NCBI RefSeq assembly: GCF_014529935.1
Contig: NZ_JACVFC010000001.1
Location: 1,054,001-1,118,000, forward strand
DNA length: 64,000 nt
DNA from: Chitinophaga qingshengii
GTDB lineage: Bacteria; Bacteroidota; Bacteroidia; Chitinophagales; Chitinophagaceae
Direction: 5' to 3'
Shown here: in pieces, positions 36,130-45,168 of the stretch
How positions within the stretch are numbered: the first letter of the stretch is position 1
Layout of the letters: every line of letters begins with the position of its first letter
The notes under the pieces: model-generated
What the model was told of the DNA's origin: nothing
What the model saw: the letters and a program-made list of their open reading frames with translations, nothing else
Databases searched by the model: none
Program-made: the position numbers and the translations under genes

Positions 36130-37177
36130 TGACAATATTTTTTTCCTTTTCCAGGAAAGCGCTGATGAAATCATCGTCTGTCAACTGCGGATAAGCGGCG
36201 ATCACACGGTCTATTTCTTCCAGCTGTCCCGGGGATAAAGTTTCGGCTTCATCCAGGCACCAGATACCTTCCAGTAGTCCCTGCCGCCGCAATACCTCGT
36301 GGATACCGGCGATAGAGCCATGGAAAGCGTGGGATGGATCGAACAGGGCCGCATTCATATCCGTTACCGCGATCCCTTCTTCCAATAGTTTTCCTGCACC
36401 TGAATAATCCTCAAGTATACACTTTTTTATGCGATCGAAGAGCGGCACTACTTTGCCGGTCCATACAGACCAGTGCCCCAGCAAGCCGCCGGCAAAACGT
36501 TTGATCACCTCGCGGCCGTCGACCATAAAGCGATAGCTCGTCAGCAGGTCCGCCACAATATTGTCGTCGTTGCCGGTATACAAGGCAATATCATTGCAGC
36601 GGGAGGAATGACAGACCGCTCTTACCACGTCCAGCGTCTGATAACGGTTAAAAGGCGCTGTTTTGATGGCTTTCACCCCTGGTATCTCCACCAGCTGTTC
36701 CCAGAAATGATAACTCAGTATTCGTCCGCCTACAGAAGGTTGCAGGTAAAACCCAAAGATGGGGATGATTTCCGACACCGTCCGTACATGCGCGATCAGT
36801 TCGCCTTCCGACAGATGATTTAAACCACCCAAACTTAATAAACCTATATGGTAACCATACTTCAGTGCGGTCTTGGCTTCTTCCACTGCTTGCGCCGTAG
36901 GGCCGCAGAGGCCGGCCACTTTGATAAAAGGCCGTTCCAGTTGGGCCGCTTCAATTTCTTCCGCAGCGAGGCGGAGCACGGTTTCATACAGTCCGACTTT
37001 AGGGTCGCGGATGGCGAACTGGGTAGTGTGTACACCTACTGCCACGCCACCTACGCCGCTGGCGATATAATAGCGGGTCAACCGGCGCTGACGGCGTTCA
37101 TCGAGTTTACGGTCGGGGTCCAGCGCCAGCGGGTGCGCCGGGATAACAGTACCACTGTATAATAAATCCGGTATCAT
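36122..37177 (-). CDS. DapA-family (dihydrodipicolinate synthase-like) lyase
   Basis: This 351-residue TIM-barrel protein is longer than DapA (about 295). N-terminal residues DLLYSGTVIPAHPLALDPDR are typical of the DHDPS/N-acetylneuraminate-lyase superfamily. The Schiff-base lysine is expected in GVKAIKTAPFNRYQT. The usual GTTGE substrate loop is replaced by VGVHTTQF, so the substrate differs from DapA's. In this operon it would cleave or dehydrate a keto sugar acid derived from an amino sugar. It starts 24 bases after the epimerase stop. Confidence 0.88.
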   Translation of the reverse strand: MIPDLLYSGTVIPAHPLALDPDRKLDERRQRRLTRYYIASGVGGVAVGVHTTQFAIRDPKVGLYETVLRLAAEEIEAAQLERPFIKVAGLCGPTAQAVEEAKTALKYGYHIGLLSLGGLNHLSEGELIAHVRTVSEIIPIFGFYLQPSVGGRILSYHFWEQLVEIPGVKAIKTAPFNRYQTLDVVRAVCHSSRCNDIALYTGNDDNIVADLLTSYRFMVDGREVIKRFAGGLLGHWSVWTGKVVPLFDRIKKCILEDYSGAGKLLEEGIAVTDMNAALFDPSHAFHGSIAGIHEVLRRQGLLEGIWCLDEAETLSPGQLEEIDRVIAAYPQLTDDDFISAFLEKEKNIVNA

Positions 37178-37201
37178 GATTTGTGCTGTTAAGGTTGATG
37201 A

Positions 37202-38221
37202 TTAAAACTGTCCTTCCCTTTCCTGGAAATGCGTAGCCTTGGAGATGGTACGGCCGCCCTGTTCCAGCCAGGCCGCCGTGAGCGCGATCATCTCTTTGAG
37301 GGATACCTTCGGGTACCCAAACAAGCGGAAACTCTCTGCCGCATTGCTCAGCAGCGCGGTGCTCTGCTCTTCGTTGTGGAACACCGGCGTTTTACCGAGG
37401 TGTTTGCCAAACTCCGCCGCAATCCAGCGTACCGGCGCTGTTTCCGGTCCGGTGATGTTGAGCAGTTTAGCCGGGGCAGAACAATGTGCAAAGCTACGCA
37501 ACGCCATTTCGTTGGCATCGCCCTGCCAGATCACGTTTACGTGTCCCATGCGCAGATCGATCGGTTTTTCATCCCGTACCGATTTCGCTATTTCCAGCAG
37601 TACGCCGTACTGCAGATCGTTGGCATAATTGAGGCGATATATCAGTACCGGTGTGTTATATTTTCCGGAGAAGTGCTGAAATACCCGTTCCCTGCCGAGG
37701 CAGGACTGGCCGTACTCCCCTACCGGCGCGGGCGCCATGGACTCGTCGGCCCCGCCGTTTAAAACCGGCGTCAGCGGATATACGTTACCGGTAGAATATA
37801 CTACAATGCGGGAGTTTCGGTATTTCTCCGCCACCCGTCCCGGCAGATAGGCGTTCATAGCCCAGGTAAAGGCCTCCTTACCGGTAGTGCCAAATTTGGT
37901 ACCGGCCAGGTATAGTACGTTTTTTACGTCCGGCAGCGCGGCGAGATCGGTTTCATTCAACAAATCGGCGGCAATGGTTTCAATACCATCTTGTTCCAGT
38001 TGTTCTTTCAGTCCGGGTTCCGTTAGCCTGGACACGCCGATCACCCTGCGGGGCACGCCGGATTTATCGATGGCCTGTTTGGCCAGTTTAGCCAGGCTGG
38101 GACCTATTTTACCGCCTACACCGAGCAAGAGAATATCGCCGTCCAGCGCCGCCATAGCGGCTACCAGAGCGTCTGATGGTTGCAACAGGGCTTCTACTGT
38201 TGCCTGTATATTGCCTGTCAT
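37202..38221 (-). CDS. NAD-dependent epimerase/dehydratase-like protein (extended SDR), altered active site
   Basis: In this 339-residue Rossmann protein the nucleotide-binding glycines lie in LLLGVGGKIGPSLA and the downstream acidic strand in IAADLLNETDLAAL. The usual extended-SDR catalytic YxxxK is not evident: the corresponding site reads GEYGQSCLGRE, with Cys where Lys is expected. IVVYSTGNVYP supplies the Ser/Thr position. It may therefore act on an unusual substrate or be non-catalytic. Its stop overlaps the deaminase start by 4 bases on one side, and it precedes the DapA-like gene by 24 bases. Confidence 0.85.
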   Translation of the reverse strand: MTGNIQATVEALLQPSDALVAAMAALDGDILLLGVGGKIGPSLAKLAKQAIDKSGVPRRVIGVSRLTEPGLKEQLEQDGIETIAADLLNETDLAALPDVKNVLYLAGTKFGTTGKEAFTWAMNAYLPGRVAEKYRNSRIVVYSTGNVYPLTPVLNGGADESMAPAPVGEYGQSCLGRERVFQHFSGKYNTPVLIYRLNYANDLQYGVLLEIAKSVRDEKPIDLRMGHVNVIWQGDANEMALRSFAHCSAPAKLLNITGPETAPVRWIAAEFGKHLGKTPVFHNEEQSTALLSNAAESFRLFGYPKVSLKEMIALTAAWLEQGGRTISKATHFQEREGQF

Positions 38222-39012
38222 TGGATGGATGGTTTTATGTGGAAAGATGATAAATCTATTTGTTGCGCACTGTCGTTGTCGAGATACAGGATAGCTGAAG
38301 GATGGGTACGCAGGATTGAAGATGGATATTTTTCCTGTATCGCGTCTTCCAGCGTATGACGCACCGCCGTCGCCTTCTTTTCACCGGGCACCATGCAAAA
38401 GATATAACGGCCACGCATCAACGCTGTTACGGTAAGCGTGAGCGCCCATTGCGGCACTTCGTTGAGCACGGTGAAACAGCCGTCGTTGACCTGTTGCTGA
38501 CGGCAGGCCTGGTCCAGGTCTACTATCTTCACCAGTGCCGGGTCGTTAAAATCGGCGACATGCGGATCATTGAAAGCGATGTGTGCATTTTCGCCGATGC
38601 CCATATATACGATATCAGTAAGATATTGTTCCAGCAGCGCGGTATAACGCAGGCATTCCGCGTCCTTATCCGATGCCTGGCCATCCAGGTAAAACACATC
38701 CCGGAAGGGTACTTTAGAAAAAATACGCTCCCGCAGGAAGTTGCCAAAACCCTGTGGGGCATCGGCCGGCAGGCCGGCATATTCATCCATATGGAAAGCG
38801 TTGACGCGCGACCAATCGATACCCGGCTGCAATACCAGCGCCTCCAGGAACTCCTGCTGAGAGGGTGCTGCCGCAAAAATGATATTGACCATGGGTTGCT
38901 CCGCCAGTAAACGGGTCATCACCGCTGCCGCCTGTGCTGCCGCAGCTTCGCCCATGGCGGTGCGGGCAGGATATACCTGCACCTGCAGCGTGTCTTTTAA
39001 AAAAGAAATCAT
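38218..39012 (-). CDS. Glucosamine-6-phosphate deaminase-like protein (NagB superfamily)
   Basis: The 264-residue protein has the sugar-phosphate isomerase/deaminase fold. Blocks are NIIFAAAPSQQEFLEAL, NAFHMDEYAGLPADAPQGFG (the catalytic Asp72 equivalent lies in HMDEY), and MGIGENAHIAFNDP. E. coli NagB has D141-H143-E148 in GNDGHIAFNEP. Here the Asp is Asn, His is kept, and Glu is Asp. So the ring-opening triad is altered. It lies directly after nagA, as expected for GlcNAc catabolism (GlcNAc-6-P to GlcN-6-P to Fru-6-P plus ammonia), though another amino-sugar phosphate is possible. Confidence 0.85.
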   Translation of the reverse strand: MISFLKDTLQVQVYPARTAMGEAAAAQAAAVMTRLLAEQPMVNIIFAAAPSQQEFLEALVLQPGIDWSRVNAFHMDEYAGLPADAPQGFGNFLRERIFSKVPFRDVFYLDGQASDKDAECLRYTALLEQYLTDIVYMGIGENAHIAFNDPHVADFNDPALVKIVDLDQACRQQQVNDGCFTVLNEVPQWALTLTVTALMRGRYIFCMVPGEKKATAVRHTLEDAIQEKYPSSILRTHPSAILYLDNDSAQQIDLSSFHIKPSIQ

Positions 39013-39040
39013 AAAAAACGTATATACTTTCAGGTTACCA

Positions 39041-40225
39041 TTAGCTCATTTCCGCTTTACCTTCAATGATTACCCTGCTAACCCTGATTTGTTCGTCAAA
39101 GAAAATAATATCGGCATCCTTCCCTTCTACCAGGGAACCTTTGTGGCCGGCAATACCAGCGATGGCAGCCGGTGTAGCCGTTGCCATGCGTACCGCCTCT
39201 ACCAGCGGCACTTCCGCCAGGTTGACCATTGTGCGTACCAGCTGGTCGGCAGTAGCCACACTGCCCGCAAAAGAGCTGCGGTCCGGCAGTTTGGCAACAC
39301 CGTCTTCCACAATTACCGGAAGGCCATTGTCCAATCCACCCAGGATACTGGGACCCGGCCCCATACCCGCCGCCCGCATGGCATCGGTGATGAGTGCCGT
39401 TTTACCCGGCCCTTTGATTTTATAGACCAGTTTCAACAATGGCGCCGGCAGGTGTACGCCATCGGCGATGATCTCTACCGTCATCTCATCTATCAGGTAA
39501 GCGGCTTCAATAGCCCCGGCATAGCGGAAAGCATTACGCCGGGTAACACCCGACATAGCAGAATACATATGTGTAATATGCGTATAGCCGTTCTCGTATG
39601 CTTCCAGCATTTCTTCATAAATAGCATCGGTATGGGCCGCAGCAGCCAGAATACCTTTTGAACGCAGGTAACGGCCAAAAGGCAACGCTCCCGGTAATTC
39701 CGGTGCGGCGCTCCAGCGCGTGACGACTTTGGAAGCAGCCAGCACTTCCATGTATTCTTCCGCATCGGGATGGCGGATATATTTAGGGTCCTGCGCCCCG
39801 CGCTGGTTCATGGCTACATAAGGACCTTCCAGGTGAAGTCCCGCGAAACGGGCGCCAGTCGTATTACGCAGCTTAGCCGCTTCGTATATTTCAATCGCTT
39901 TTAACAGGCTGGCTTTATCACTGCTCAGCGTAGTAGGCACGATAGTGGTCGTCCCAAACTGACTATGTTTTTTGGCGACTTCCAGGAAAGCCGTTACAGT
40001 GCCATCCATAAAATCATGACCACCACCGCCATGCACATGCAGGTCAATAAAACCCGGGGACATATATAGTCCTTTTACGTCGATTACTTCCGCACCGGGC
40101 GCCTCCACATCACGGTCACTCACCGCCAGGATGCGGTTTCCTTCCACTACCAGGGTACCATTACGGATCATCCGGTAGGGCGTTATAATATGACCATTGA
40201 TAAACTTAATTCTTTTCTGCTCCAT
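39041..40225 (-). CDS. nagA: N-acetylglucosamine-6-phosphate deacetylase
   Basis: This 394-residue amidohydrolase has the metal motif DLHVHGGGGHDFMDG, the metal-binding Glu in HLEGPY, His residues in AAAHTDA and HITHMYSAM, and the catalytic Asp in LITDAMRAAG. All are characteristic of NagA. It removes acetate from GlcNAc-6-phosphate in the cytoplasm. The HMYSAM block departs slightly from the usual HLFNAM, so a related N-acyl amino sugar could be the substrate. Its start overlaps the end of the permease gene by 20 bases, and it is followed by the NagB-like gene. Confidence 0.93.
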   Translation of the reverse strand: MEQKRIKFINGHIITPYRMIRNGTLVVEGNRILAVSDRDVEAPGAEVIDVKGLYMSPGFIDLHVHGGGGHDFMDGTVTAFLEVAKKHSQFGTTTIVPTTLSSDKASLLKAIEIYEAAKLRNTTGARFAGLHLEGPYVAMNQRGAQDPKYIRHPDAEEYMEVLAASKVVTRWSAAPELPGALPFGRYLRSKGILAAAAHTDAIYEEMLEAYENGYTHITHMYSAMSGVTRRNAFRYAGAIEAAYLIDEMTVEIIADGVHLPAPLLKLVYKIKGPGKTALITDAMRAAGMGPGPSILGGLDNGLPVIVEDGVAKLPDRSSFAGSVATADQLVRTMVNLAEVPLVEAVRMATATPAAIAGIAGHKGSLVEGKDADIIFFDEQIRVSRVIIEGKAEMS

Positions 40226-41582
40226 GTAATTCTTTTTCAGGGTGAACGATCACTGATGGTTTTGAGGACAACCATCGCCTGATTTTATGACCATAGAAAG
40301 CATAAAATATCAGGTACAGATAACAGGGGAACAATACCCAGTAGGCATGCCGTACATCGAAGTGGTCCGCGAAGTAACCATACAGTGGCGGTAACATCGC
40401 ATTACCGCTCAATCCCATGATCATCAGGGAACCTCCCAGTTTGGTAAAACGCCCCAGGCCATCGAGTGCCAGCGGCCAGATACCCGCCCATACCAGCGAG
40501 TTCGCAAAGCCCAGCAACACGACAAACCAGATGGATATGTCCGCCGTATGTCCCAGCATCGTGACCGTTCCTTTCATATAAATAATACCAATAGTAAACA
40601 ACGCGCCCAATAAAGTACAGATGCGCAGCGCGTTTACCTGGCTGAGAAACTTCGGAATAGTGACAATCCCCAGCAGATACCCGCAGATAGTCACAAACAG
40701 CGTATAAGAGGGGAATGTTTTCGCTTCCATCAGCGGGATATGCATAGAAGTAGCATAACCGATGATCGTATCAATGGCTACCACCTGCGTACCTACATGC
40801 AGGAAAATAGCTACGGCGCCCAGTATCAGGTGCGGGAAACCAAAAATATTCTTTTTGCCGGCATTGGCAGCCGCCACTTCTCCTTCTTCTTTTTCCGTAT
40901 CAATATCGGGCAAAGGAGAGTAACGTACCAGCAATCCTAACAAAAACAATACGACGGCCACCACACTATAAGGCATGATTACGCGGCGGATCAGCAGGTC
41001 CAGCTCCGCCTCCCTGGCAGCGCCGCTCATATGTTGCAACTGCGCAAACAAAGCGCTGTCCGTAGGTTTCAGGATCACGGCAGCAAAAATCAACGGCGCA
41101 ATAATACCCGCGCCTTTGTTGCAGATGCCCATGATACTGATACGCTGCGCCGCACTCTCTTTCGGACCCAGGATCGTGATATAGGGATTGGCGGCCGTTT
41201 GCAGCACCGCTAACCCCAGTCCGATGGTGAACAGTCCCAACAGAAATACTTCGTATGTCCGTGTGAGTGCCGCCGGGATAAATATCGCCGCACCCAGCGC
41301 CATCGTCCAGAAACCAATCATAATCCCGTTCTTAAACCCGACTGCTTTCAGCAGGTACGAAGAAGGGACCGACATAATAAAATAGGAAATGTAAAAAGCG
41401 AAAGCCACGAGATAAGACTGAAAGTTGGTCAGCTCGCAGGCAATCTTAAAGTACGGTATCAGAATAGCGTTGACCCAGGTAACGAAGCCGAAGATAAAGA
41501 ACAGCATCCCGATGATCAGGATGGAGATGAAAGTATCTCTGCGGCTCAGCTGACCAGGATCTACCCGGTTGGTGTTTTTCAT
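40206..41582 (-). CDS. Sugar:proton symporter of the FucP/NagP MFS family
   Basis: The 458-residue protein from the ATG at 41582 has about 12 membrane helices. Residues FFIFGFVTWVNAILIPYFK and NFQSYLVAFAFYISYFIMSVPSSYLLK in the first two helices are the FucP-type hallmark shared by fucose, glucose/galactose and GlcNAc (NagP) permeases. QTAANPYITILGP is the conserved block of helix 5. Placed directly upstream of nagA, it is most likely the inner-membrane importer of GlcNAc or a derivative for this operon. No kinase gene is nearby, so the phosphorylating enzyme must lie elsewhere. Confidence 0.92.
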   Translation of the reverse strand: MKNTNRVDPGQLSRRDTFISILIIGMLFFIFGFVTWVNAILIPYFKIACELTNFQSYLVAFAFYISYFIMSVPSSYLLKAVGFKNGIMIGFWTMALGAAIFIPAALTRTYEVFLLGLFTIGLGLAVLQTAANPYITILGPKESAAQRISIMGICNKGAGIIAPLIFAAVILKPTDSALFAQLQHMSGAAREAELDLLIRRVIMPYSVVAVVLFLLGLLVRYSPLPDIDTEKEEGEVAAANAGKKNIFGFPHLILGAVAIFLHVGTQVVAIDTIIGYATSMHIPLMEAKTFPSYTLFVTICGYLLGIVTIPKFLSQVNALRICTLLGALFTIGIIYMKGTVTMLGHTADISIWFVVLLGFANSLVWAGIWPLALDGLGRFTKLGGSLMIMGLSGNAMLPPLYGYFADHFDVRHAYWVLFPCYLYLIFYAFYGHKIRRWLSSKPSVIVHPEKELHGAEKN

Positions 41583-41633
41583 ATCAGCTATTTTAGCATG
41601 GGCGGGCAATGATGAATCATTACCCGCCATCTA

Positions 41634-42974
41634 TTATAAAGTGGGTTCCCACCCTTTTTCATATTCGCGTTTCCAGTATTGCTGTGCAGCCGCATCGTTG
41701 AGGATATGGCCATTGCTGGTATCTATGTGCAGCGCATTGCCGGAGCGCAGCGAAATATTACCCAGCTGGCACAGCAGCGTGCTCTGATAACCGCCAAGGA
41801 TGTCTGCATTGAGCTTACTGCCTTTGCGGATACCTTCAAAGAAGTTCTGGATATGCAGCGCATCCAGGCTTTCGGCCGGGTTCATCAGATTCCGCGGATC
41901 AATGATGACCTGGTTCTTCACTTCCTTCACCACTTTATTATCCAGGTCATAAATCGTATAGGCGTTACCATCGATCACCAGCGAACCTTTTTCGCCATAG
42001 AAAATAACGCCAACAGAGTTGCCTTCCACCGTGCGGCCATTACAGCTGCGGCCTTCCCAGGTCATGCTGGTATTGTTTGGAAACTCCAGCGTGATCACCT
42101 GCGTATCAGGTGTTTCCCAGTCATCGGAATAACGGTAACGGCCCCCCGCAGAAGTTACGCGGCTGGGATAATCCACCCCAAGGCCCCAACGCATCAGGTC
42201 AATCATATGGGTACCGTTGTTCAGCGCTTCACCGGTACCCCAGTTCCAGAACCAATGCCAGTTATAGTGAATGAGGTTATCTTTTAACGCGCGGCGGGGC
42301 GCCGGTCCCTGCCACAGGTCATAGTTCAGCCATGCAGGAACTGCTATTTCCTTACCACGGCCAATAGATTCCCGGTTGTTGGTATACCATCCTTTGGCGA
42401 AGTAAGCGCGGCCGATAGTGCCGCCGTGCACTTCGCGGATAGCCGCTTCCACATTAGGCCAGGAGCGACGCTGGTTACCCATCTGGATCACCGTTTTATA
42501 TTTATCAGCGACTTTTACCAGCAGCTCGCCTTCATGCGGATTATGGCTGCAGGGTTTTTCGAGGTATACATGTTTGCCTGCCTTCGCCGCCAGGATAGCA
42601 GCCGGCGCATGCCAGTGGTCCGGAGCGGCTACCACCAGGGCATCCATGTTTTTATTTTCCAGCGCCTTACGGAAGTCAGGCACATTATTCGGTTTTTTCT
42701 GTGTGATCTTAAACACACTGTCAATACATTTGGCCGCTGCGCGGGTATCCACATCAGACACCGATACCACCTCACAGTTCTGCTGGCGGGAATAGTTGTT
42801 CGCCAGCGCCAGACCGCGGGAGTTAACCCCCATCATGCCCACCCTTATTCTGTCGTTGGCGCCCAGGATGCGGGCATAGCTGGCTGCGCTGATACCGGGC
42901 AACATGCTACCCAGCATGACCGCCGCGGTGCCTTTGGTTGTTTTCTTCAGGAAGTCTCTACGGGACGCCTTCAT
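41634..42974 (-). CDS. Gfo/Idh/MocA oxidoreductase with Tat signal (1)
   Basis: This 446-residue NAD(P)-dependent oxidoreductase has a twin-arginine type leader (SRRDFLKKTTKGTAAVMLGSM). Its Rossmann fold has RVGMMGVNSRG. The family block is HVYLEKPCSHNPHEGELLV, where EKP holds the catalytic Lys, and the C-terminal alpha/beta domain includes NWGTGEALNNGTHMIDLMRW. Tat-exported members act in the periplasm with a tightly bound cofactor, and some oxidise sugars at C3 or cleave glycosides by an oxidative mechanism. It is the second gene of the LacI-controlled leftward operon. Confidence 0.92.
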   Translation of the reverse strand: MKASRRDFLKKTTKGTAAVMLGSMLPGISAASYARILGANDRIRVGMMGVNSRGLALANNYSRQQNCEVVSVSDVDTRAAAKCIDSVFKITQKKPNNVPDFRKALENKNMDALVVAAPDHWHAPAAILAAKAGKHVYLEKPCSHNPHEGELLVKVADKYKTVIQMGNQRRSWPNVEAAIREVHGGTIGRAYFAKGWYTNNRESIGRGKEIAVPAWLNYDLWQGPAPRRALKDNLIHYNWHWFWNWGTGEALNNGTHMIDLMRWGLGVDYPSRVTSAGGRYRYSDDWETPDTQVITLEFPNNTSMTWEGRSCNGRTVEGNSVGVIFYGEKGSLVIDGNAYTIYDLDNKVVKEVKNQVIIDPRNLMNPAESLDALHIQNFFEGIRKGSKLNADILGGYQSTLLCQLGNISLRSGNALHIDTSNGHILNDAAAQQYWKREYEKGWEPTL

Positions 42975-43009
42975 AAGTTATCTGATTTATTGGTATTGGA
43001 ATTACAGGT

Positions 43010-44023
43010 TTATATATTATTGACATTCGCCAGCGCAACAGGTTTTCCTCCTTTGCGTTTGCTTTCATCCGCTGCTTCCATAAAAGCCAGGATCTCCAGT
43101 GTTTCTTCCGGTTTCACCGGCGCTATGCCCGTACGGAAAAATTGGGCGATTTCCTGCAACAGCGGTTCATAGCCTTTAAAAGGTCCCAGCAGCTGGTTAC
43201 CTTTTTCTCCGAAAACGCGGCCGCCGAAGTCATCGGGACTGTTGCGCGTACCTCTGAAAGTGCCGATACGCTCATCTGCCCACTGCCCTACTACTACATC
43301 GCTGCCGGGTGTAGCGAAACGGGTAACGGTTTTACACCCGCTGCCCATGACCGCAAAGAGCGTTTCTACACCGTGGATACCATACCAGAAAAGATCGGGA
43401 TGTGTTTTTTCCAGCGCAGCCGGACTGAAAGTATCCGCGCCCGTTACTTTACCGATAGCGCCCTGCTGCACCTGTTTCACGCTTTCCATAAACCGCAGCG
43501 CGGAGGAAGAAAAGACAGGTGCGTTATATTTTTTCGACGCTTTTACGATAGCGATGCCATCGGCCAATGAGGCGGCCAATGGTTTGTCGATGAACACTTT
43601 TTTACCGGCCTTGATGGCAGGCATCGCTTGCGCCAGGTGCGGACGGCCATCATTGGATTCTACCAGTATCACATCCGATTTATCCAGCAGTGCCTGCATG
43701 GAGTCCACGATCTCCACGCCCATTGCTTTTACCTGTTCTATATATCCAGGCAGTCTTTTTTTATTGAGTTCTATATCCGGGCTTGTTTGCGGGAAGGCCG
43801 CTACTACGCGCATTCCTTCGAGTCCGGGCACCGTTACCGGGTTATTGAAACTTTTGGTGAAGGCAATGGCATGGGAAGTGTCCAGTCCGATGATGCCGAT
43901 GCGTATCCCCTTCGTTTCCTGTACAGGGCTGCTGCCATACAAAGGCCGGAGGCTGCTGAGTAGCCCGGTCCCGATGCCTGCCAGCGCGGTATTACGGATA
44001 AAATTGCGGCGACTGCTTTTCAT
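43010..44023 (-). CDS. Gfo/Idh/MocA oxidoreductase with Tat signal (2), first gene of operon
   Basis: The 337-residue protein has a leader (SSRRNFIRNTALAGIGTGLL) that fits a Tat signal. The Rossmann start is IRIGIIGLDTSHAIAFTKSF, and the EKP-like block reads KVFIDKPLAASLADGI (Lys in DKP). The LDTSHA wording differs from the usual GxGxxG, so cofactor binding may be modified. It is the promoter-proximal gene of the operon that runs to 34942. A palindromic operator and -7 box lie at 44163-44183, about 140 bases before its start. Confidence 0.9.
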   Translation of the reverse strand: MKSSRRNFIRNTALAGIGTGLLSSLRPLYGSSPVQETKGIRIGIIGLDTSHAIAFTKSFNNPVTVPGLEGMRVVAAFPQTSPDIELNKKRLPGYIEQVKAMGVEIVDSMQALLDKSDVILVESNDGRPHLAQAMPAIKAGKKVFIDKPLAASLADGIAIVKASKKYNAPVFSSSALRFMESVKQVQQGAIGKVTGADTFSPAALEKTHPDLFWYGIHGVETLFAVMGSGCKTVTRFATPGSDVVVGQWADERIGTFRGTRNSPDDFGGRVFGEKGNQLLGPFKGYEPLLQEIAQFFRTGIAPVKPEETLEILAFMEAADESKRKGGKPVALANVNNI

Positions 44024-44162
44024 GTTGGAATTTTTACGCTTGCTTTTTTTATTTGATCGGGACGAGTTGATAAATGTCCTTTTTATATCGTATTAACAGT
44101 TGGCCTGTTATGGTAGTTTCAGTTGATCGCTGCGCCGCCGGAAGTATGGAAATTTCATTTTC

Positions 44163-44176
44163 CGGGTACGTACCCG
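44163..44176. promoter_or_regulatory. LacI-type operator for the leftward amino-sugar operon
   Basis: CGGGTACGTACCCG is a perfect 14-base palindrome with a central CpG, as LacI-family operators have, flanked by T-run and A-run. It immediately adjoins the leftward -7 box (44176-44183). The site at 45168-45181 matches it in 12 of 14 positions and has the same placement at the rightward promoter. The LacI regulator at 49536 is the likely binder. Confidence 0.65.
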
Positions 44177-44207
44177 AAAAATAGTTCTTTTTTTGACAAC
44201 ACCCAAT
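44176..44207 (-). promoter_or_regulatory. Promoter of the leftward operon
   Basis: Read leftward, ATTG (44207-44204) is followed after 20 bases by TATTTTTC (44183-44176), a seven-of-eight match to TAnnTTTG. The operator palindrome starts in the last base of the -7 box, the same arrangement as at 45161-45181. The leader to the first gene would be about 145 bases. Confidence 0.5.
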
Positions 44208-44270
44208 GTTTTTTTATGGGAGAAGGATTTTTTTATTTTTCCGGAGAGATGATAAACGGTATAAAAACAG

Positions 44271-44298
44271 CCATCCCCGGACCAGGGCCCGGGGATGG
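44271..44298 (-). terminator. Rho-independent terminator of the lipoprotein gene
   Basis: CCATCCCCGG (44271-44280) and CCGGGGATGG (44289-44298) form a perfect 10-base-pair GC-rich stem with an 8-base loop. Read leftward it is followed by CTGTTTTTAT, giving the T-run of an intrinsic terminator, 27 bases past the stop of the gene at 44326. It separates that gene from the promoter of the leftward operon. Confidence 0.8.
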
Positions 44299-44325
44299 TA
44301 TATAAGCGGCGATTTAGCCGGTTAT

Positions 44326-45024
44326 TTATTGTACATAGTCTGCAAAATACGAAGGGCCCATAAAAGCGTCATCCTTCTGTGAGTCTATAAAGTTCCTGTA
44401 GGAATAAGGTTTCCCCTGGTGCTCCGGCTTCTTTTTTTCGTTCAGATAGTTGCCATAATAGGAGAATCCGCCACCAGTGGTAGACCACTCCAGGAACACG
44501 GGACTTTGTTCACTGATGACCGTTAAATTACCGGTAACGGTTTTGTTACTATAATACGCCACGGTACTGTTGGTATTCCACAAATAATACAGACCGTCCT
44601 TATACCATACCTGGTTGGTAAAGTCTTTATTCCGGTAATGGAAATCGGTTTTACCCAGTTTTTCATTCAGCAGTTTATCTAATGCCTCTGTTGTTTTTTT
44701 TGTTTCAGTACGAAGTGCGTAACCGCTTATCTTATTATTTTCCTTCGTCAGGAAAAAGTCAACCTTATTGGCAAAGCCATTGTCACCTTCACCACCGGGA
44801 CCCATGCTACCGGTAAAAGACTGGCCATACAAGTGCAGCAGGTCCGGTTGTTCACTGGAGTACTGGATACATTCACCTATTTCCATATCTTTTTCCAGCT
44901 GATGTTTACTGATAAAGCTGGTATCTGCCATAGGCAGCTGGAGGGCAGAAAGGTCAAAATTGCTGCTATTCTTACAAGAGAACATAGACACACACAATAC
45001 GAGATACAGGAAATTTTTCATCAT
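44326..45024 (-). CDS. Unknown lipoprotein
   Basis: I do not recognise this 232-residue protein. The signal MMKNFLYLVLCVSMFSC ends in a lipobox with Cys17, then a polar mature chain follows. It is rich in Tyr, Asn and Lys with a Gly-rich turn (YGQSFTGSMGPGGEGDNGFANK) and a WYKDGLYYLWNTNSTVAYY strand pair. That suggests a beta-rich periplasmic or surface protein. It lies alone between the two LacI operator sites and has its own terminator, so it probably is not part of the regulon's enzymes. Confidence 0.75.
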   Translation of the reverse strand: MMKNFLYLVLCVSMFSCKNSSNFDLSALQLPMADTSFISKHQLEKDMEIGECIQYSSEQPDLLHLYGQSFTGSMGPGGEGDNGFANKVDFFLTKENNKISGYALRTETKKTTEALDKLLNEKLGKTDFHYRNKDFTNQVWYKDGLYYLWNTNSTVAYYSNKTVTGNLTVISEQSPVFLEWSTTGGGFSYYGNYLNEKKKPEHQGKPYSYRNFIDSQKDDAFMGPSYFADYVQ

Positions 45025-45137
45025 TTATTACAGGTTTAATCAGCAGGATGACTATCCTAATTTCATTCCCGGCTGAAGGGTTAGCGCTTAAAAGTATTAC
45101 TTTTCCCGCTTTTTTTGATGAGTGGGTGAAAAATTTC

Positions 45138-45168
45138 TTTTCTTTCCGAAAGAATGTGCCTATCTTTC
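45138..45168 (+). promoter_or_regulatory. Promoter of the rightward (Nramp-like) operon
   Basis: TTTT (45138-45141) and TATCTTTC (45161-45168) are 19 bases apart and match TTTG-N19-TAnnTTTG in three of four and seven of eight positions. The operator palindrome begins at the last base of the -7 box, so regulator binding would block RNA polymerase. Confidence 0.5.
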
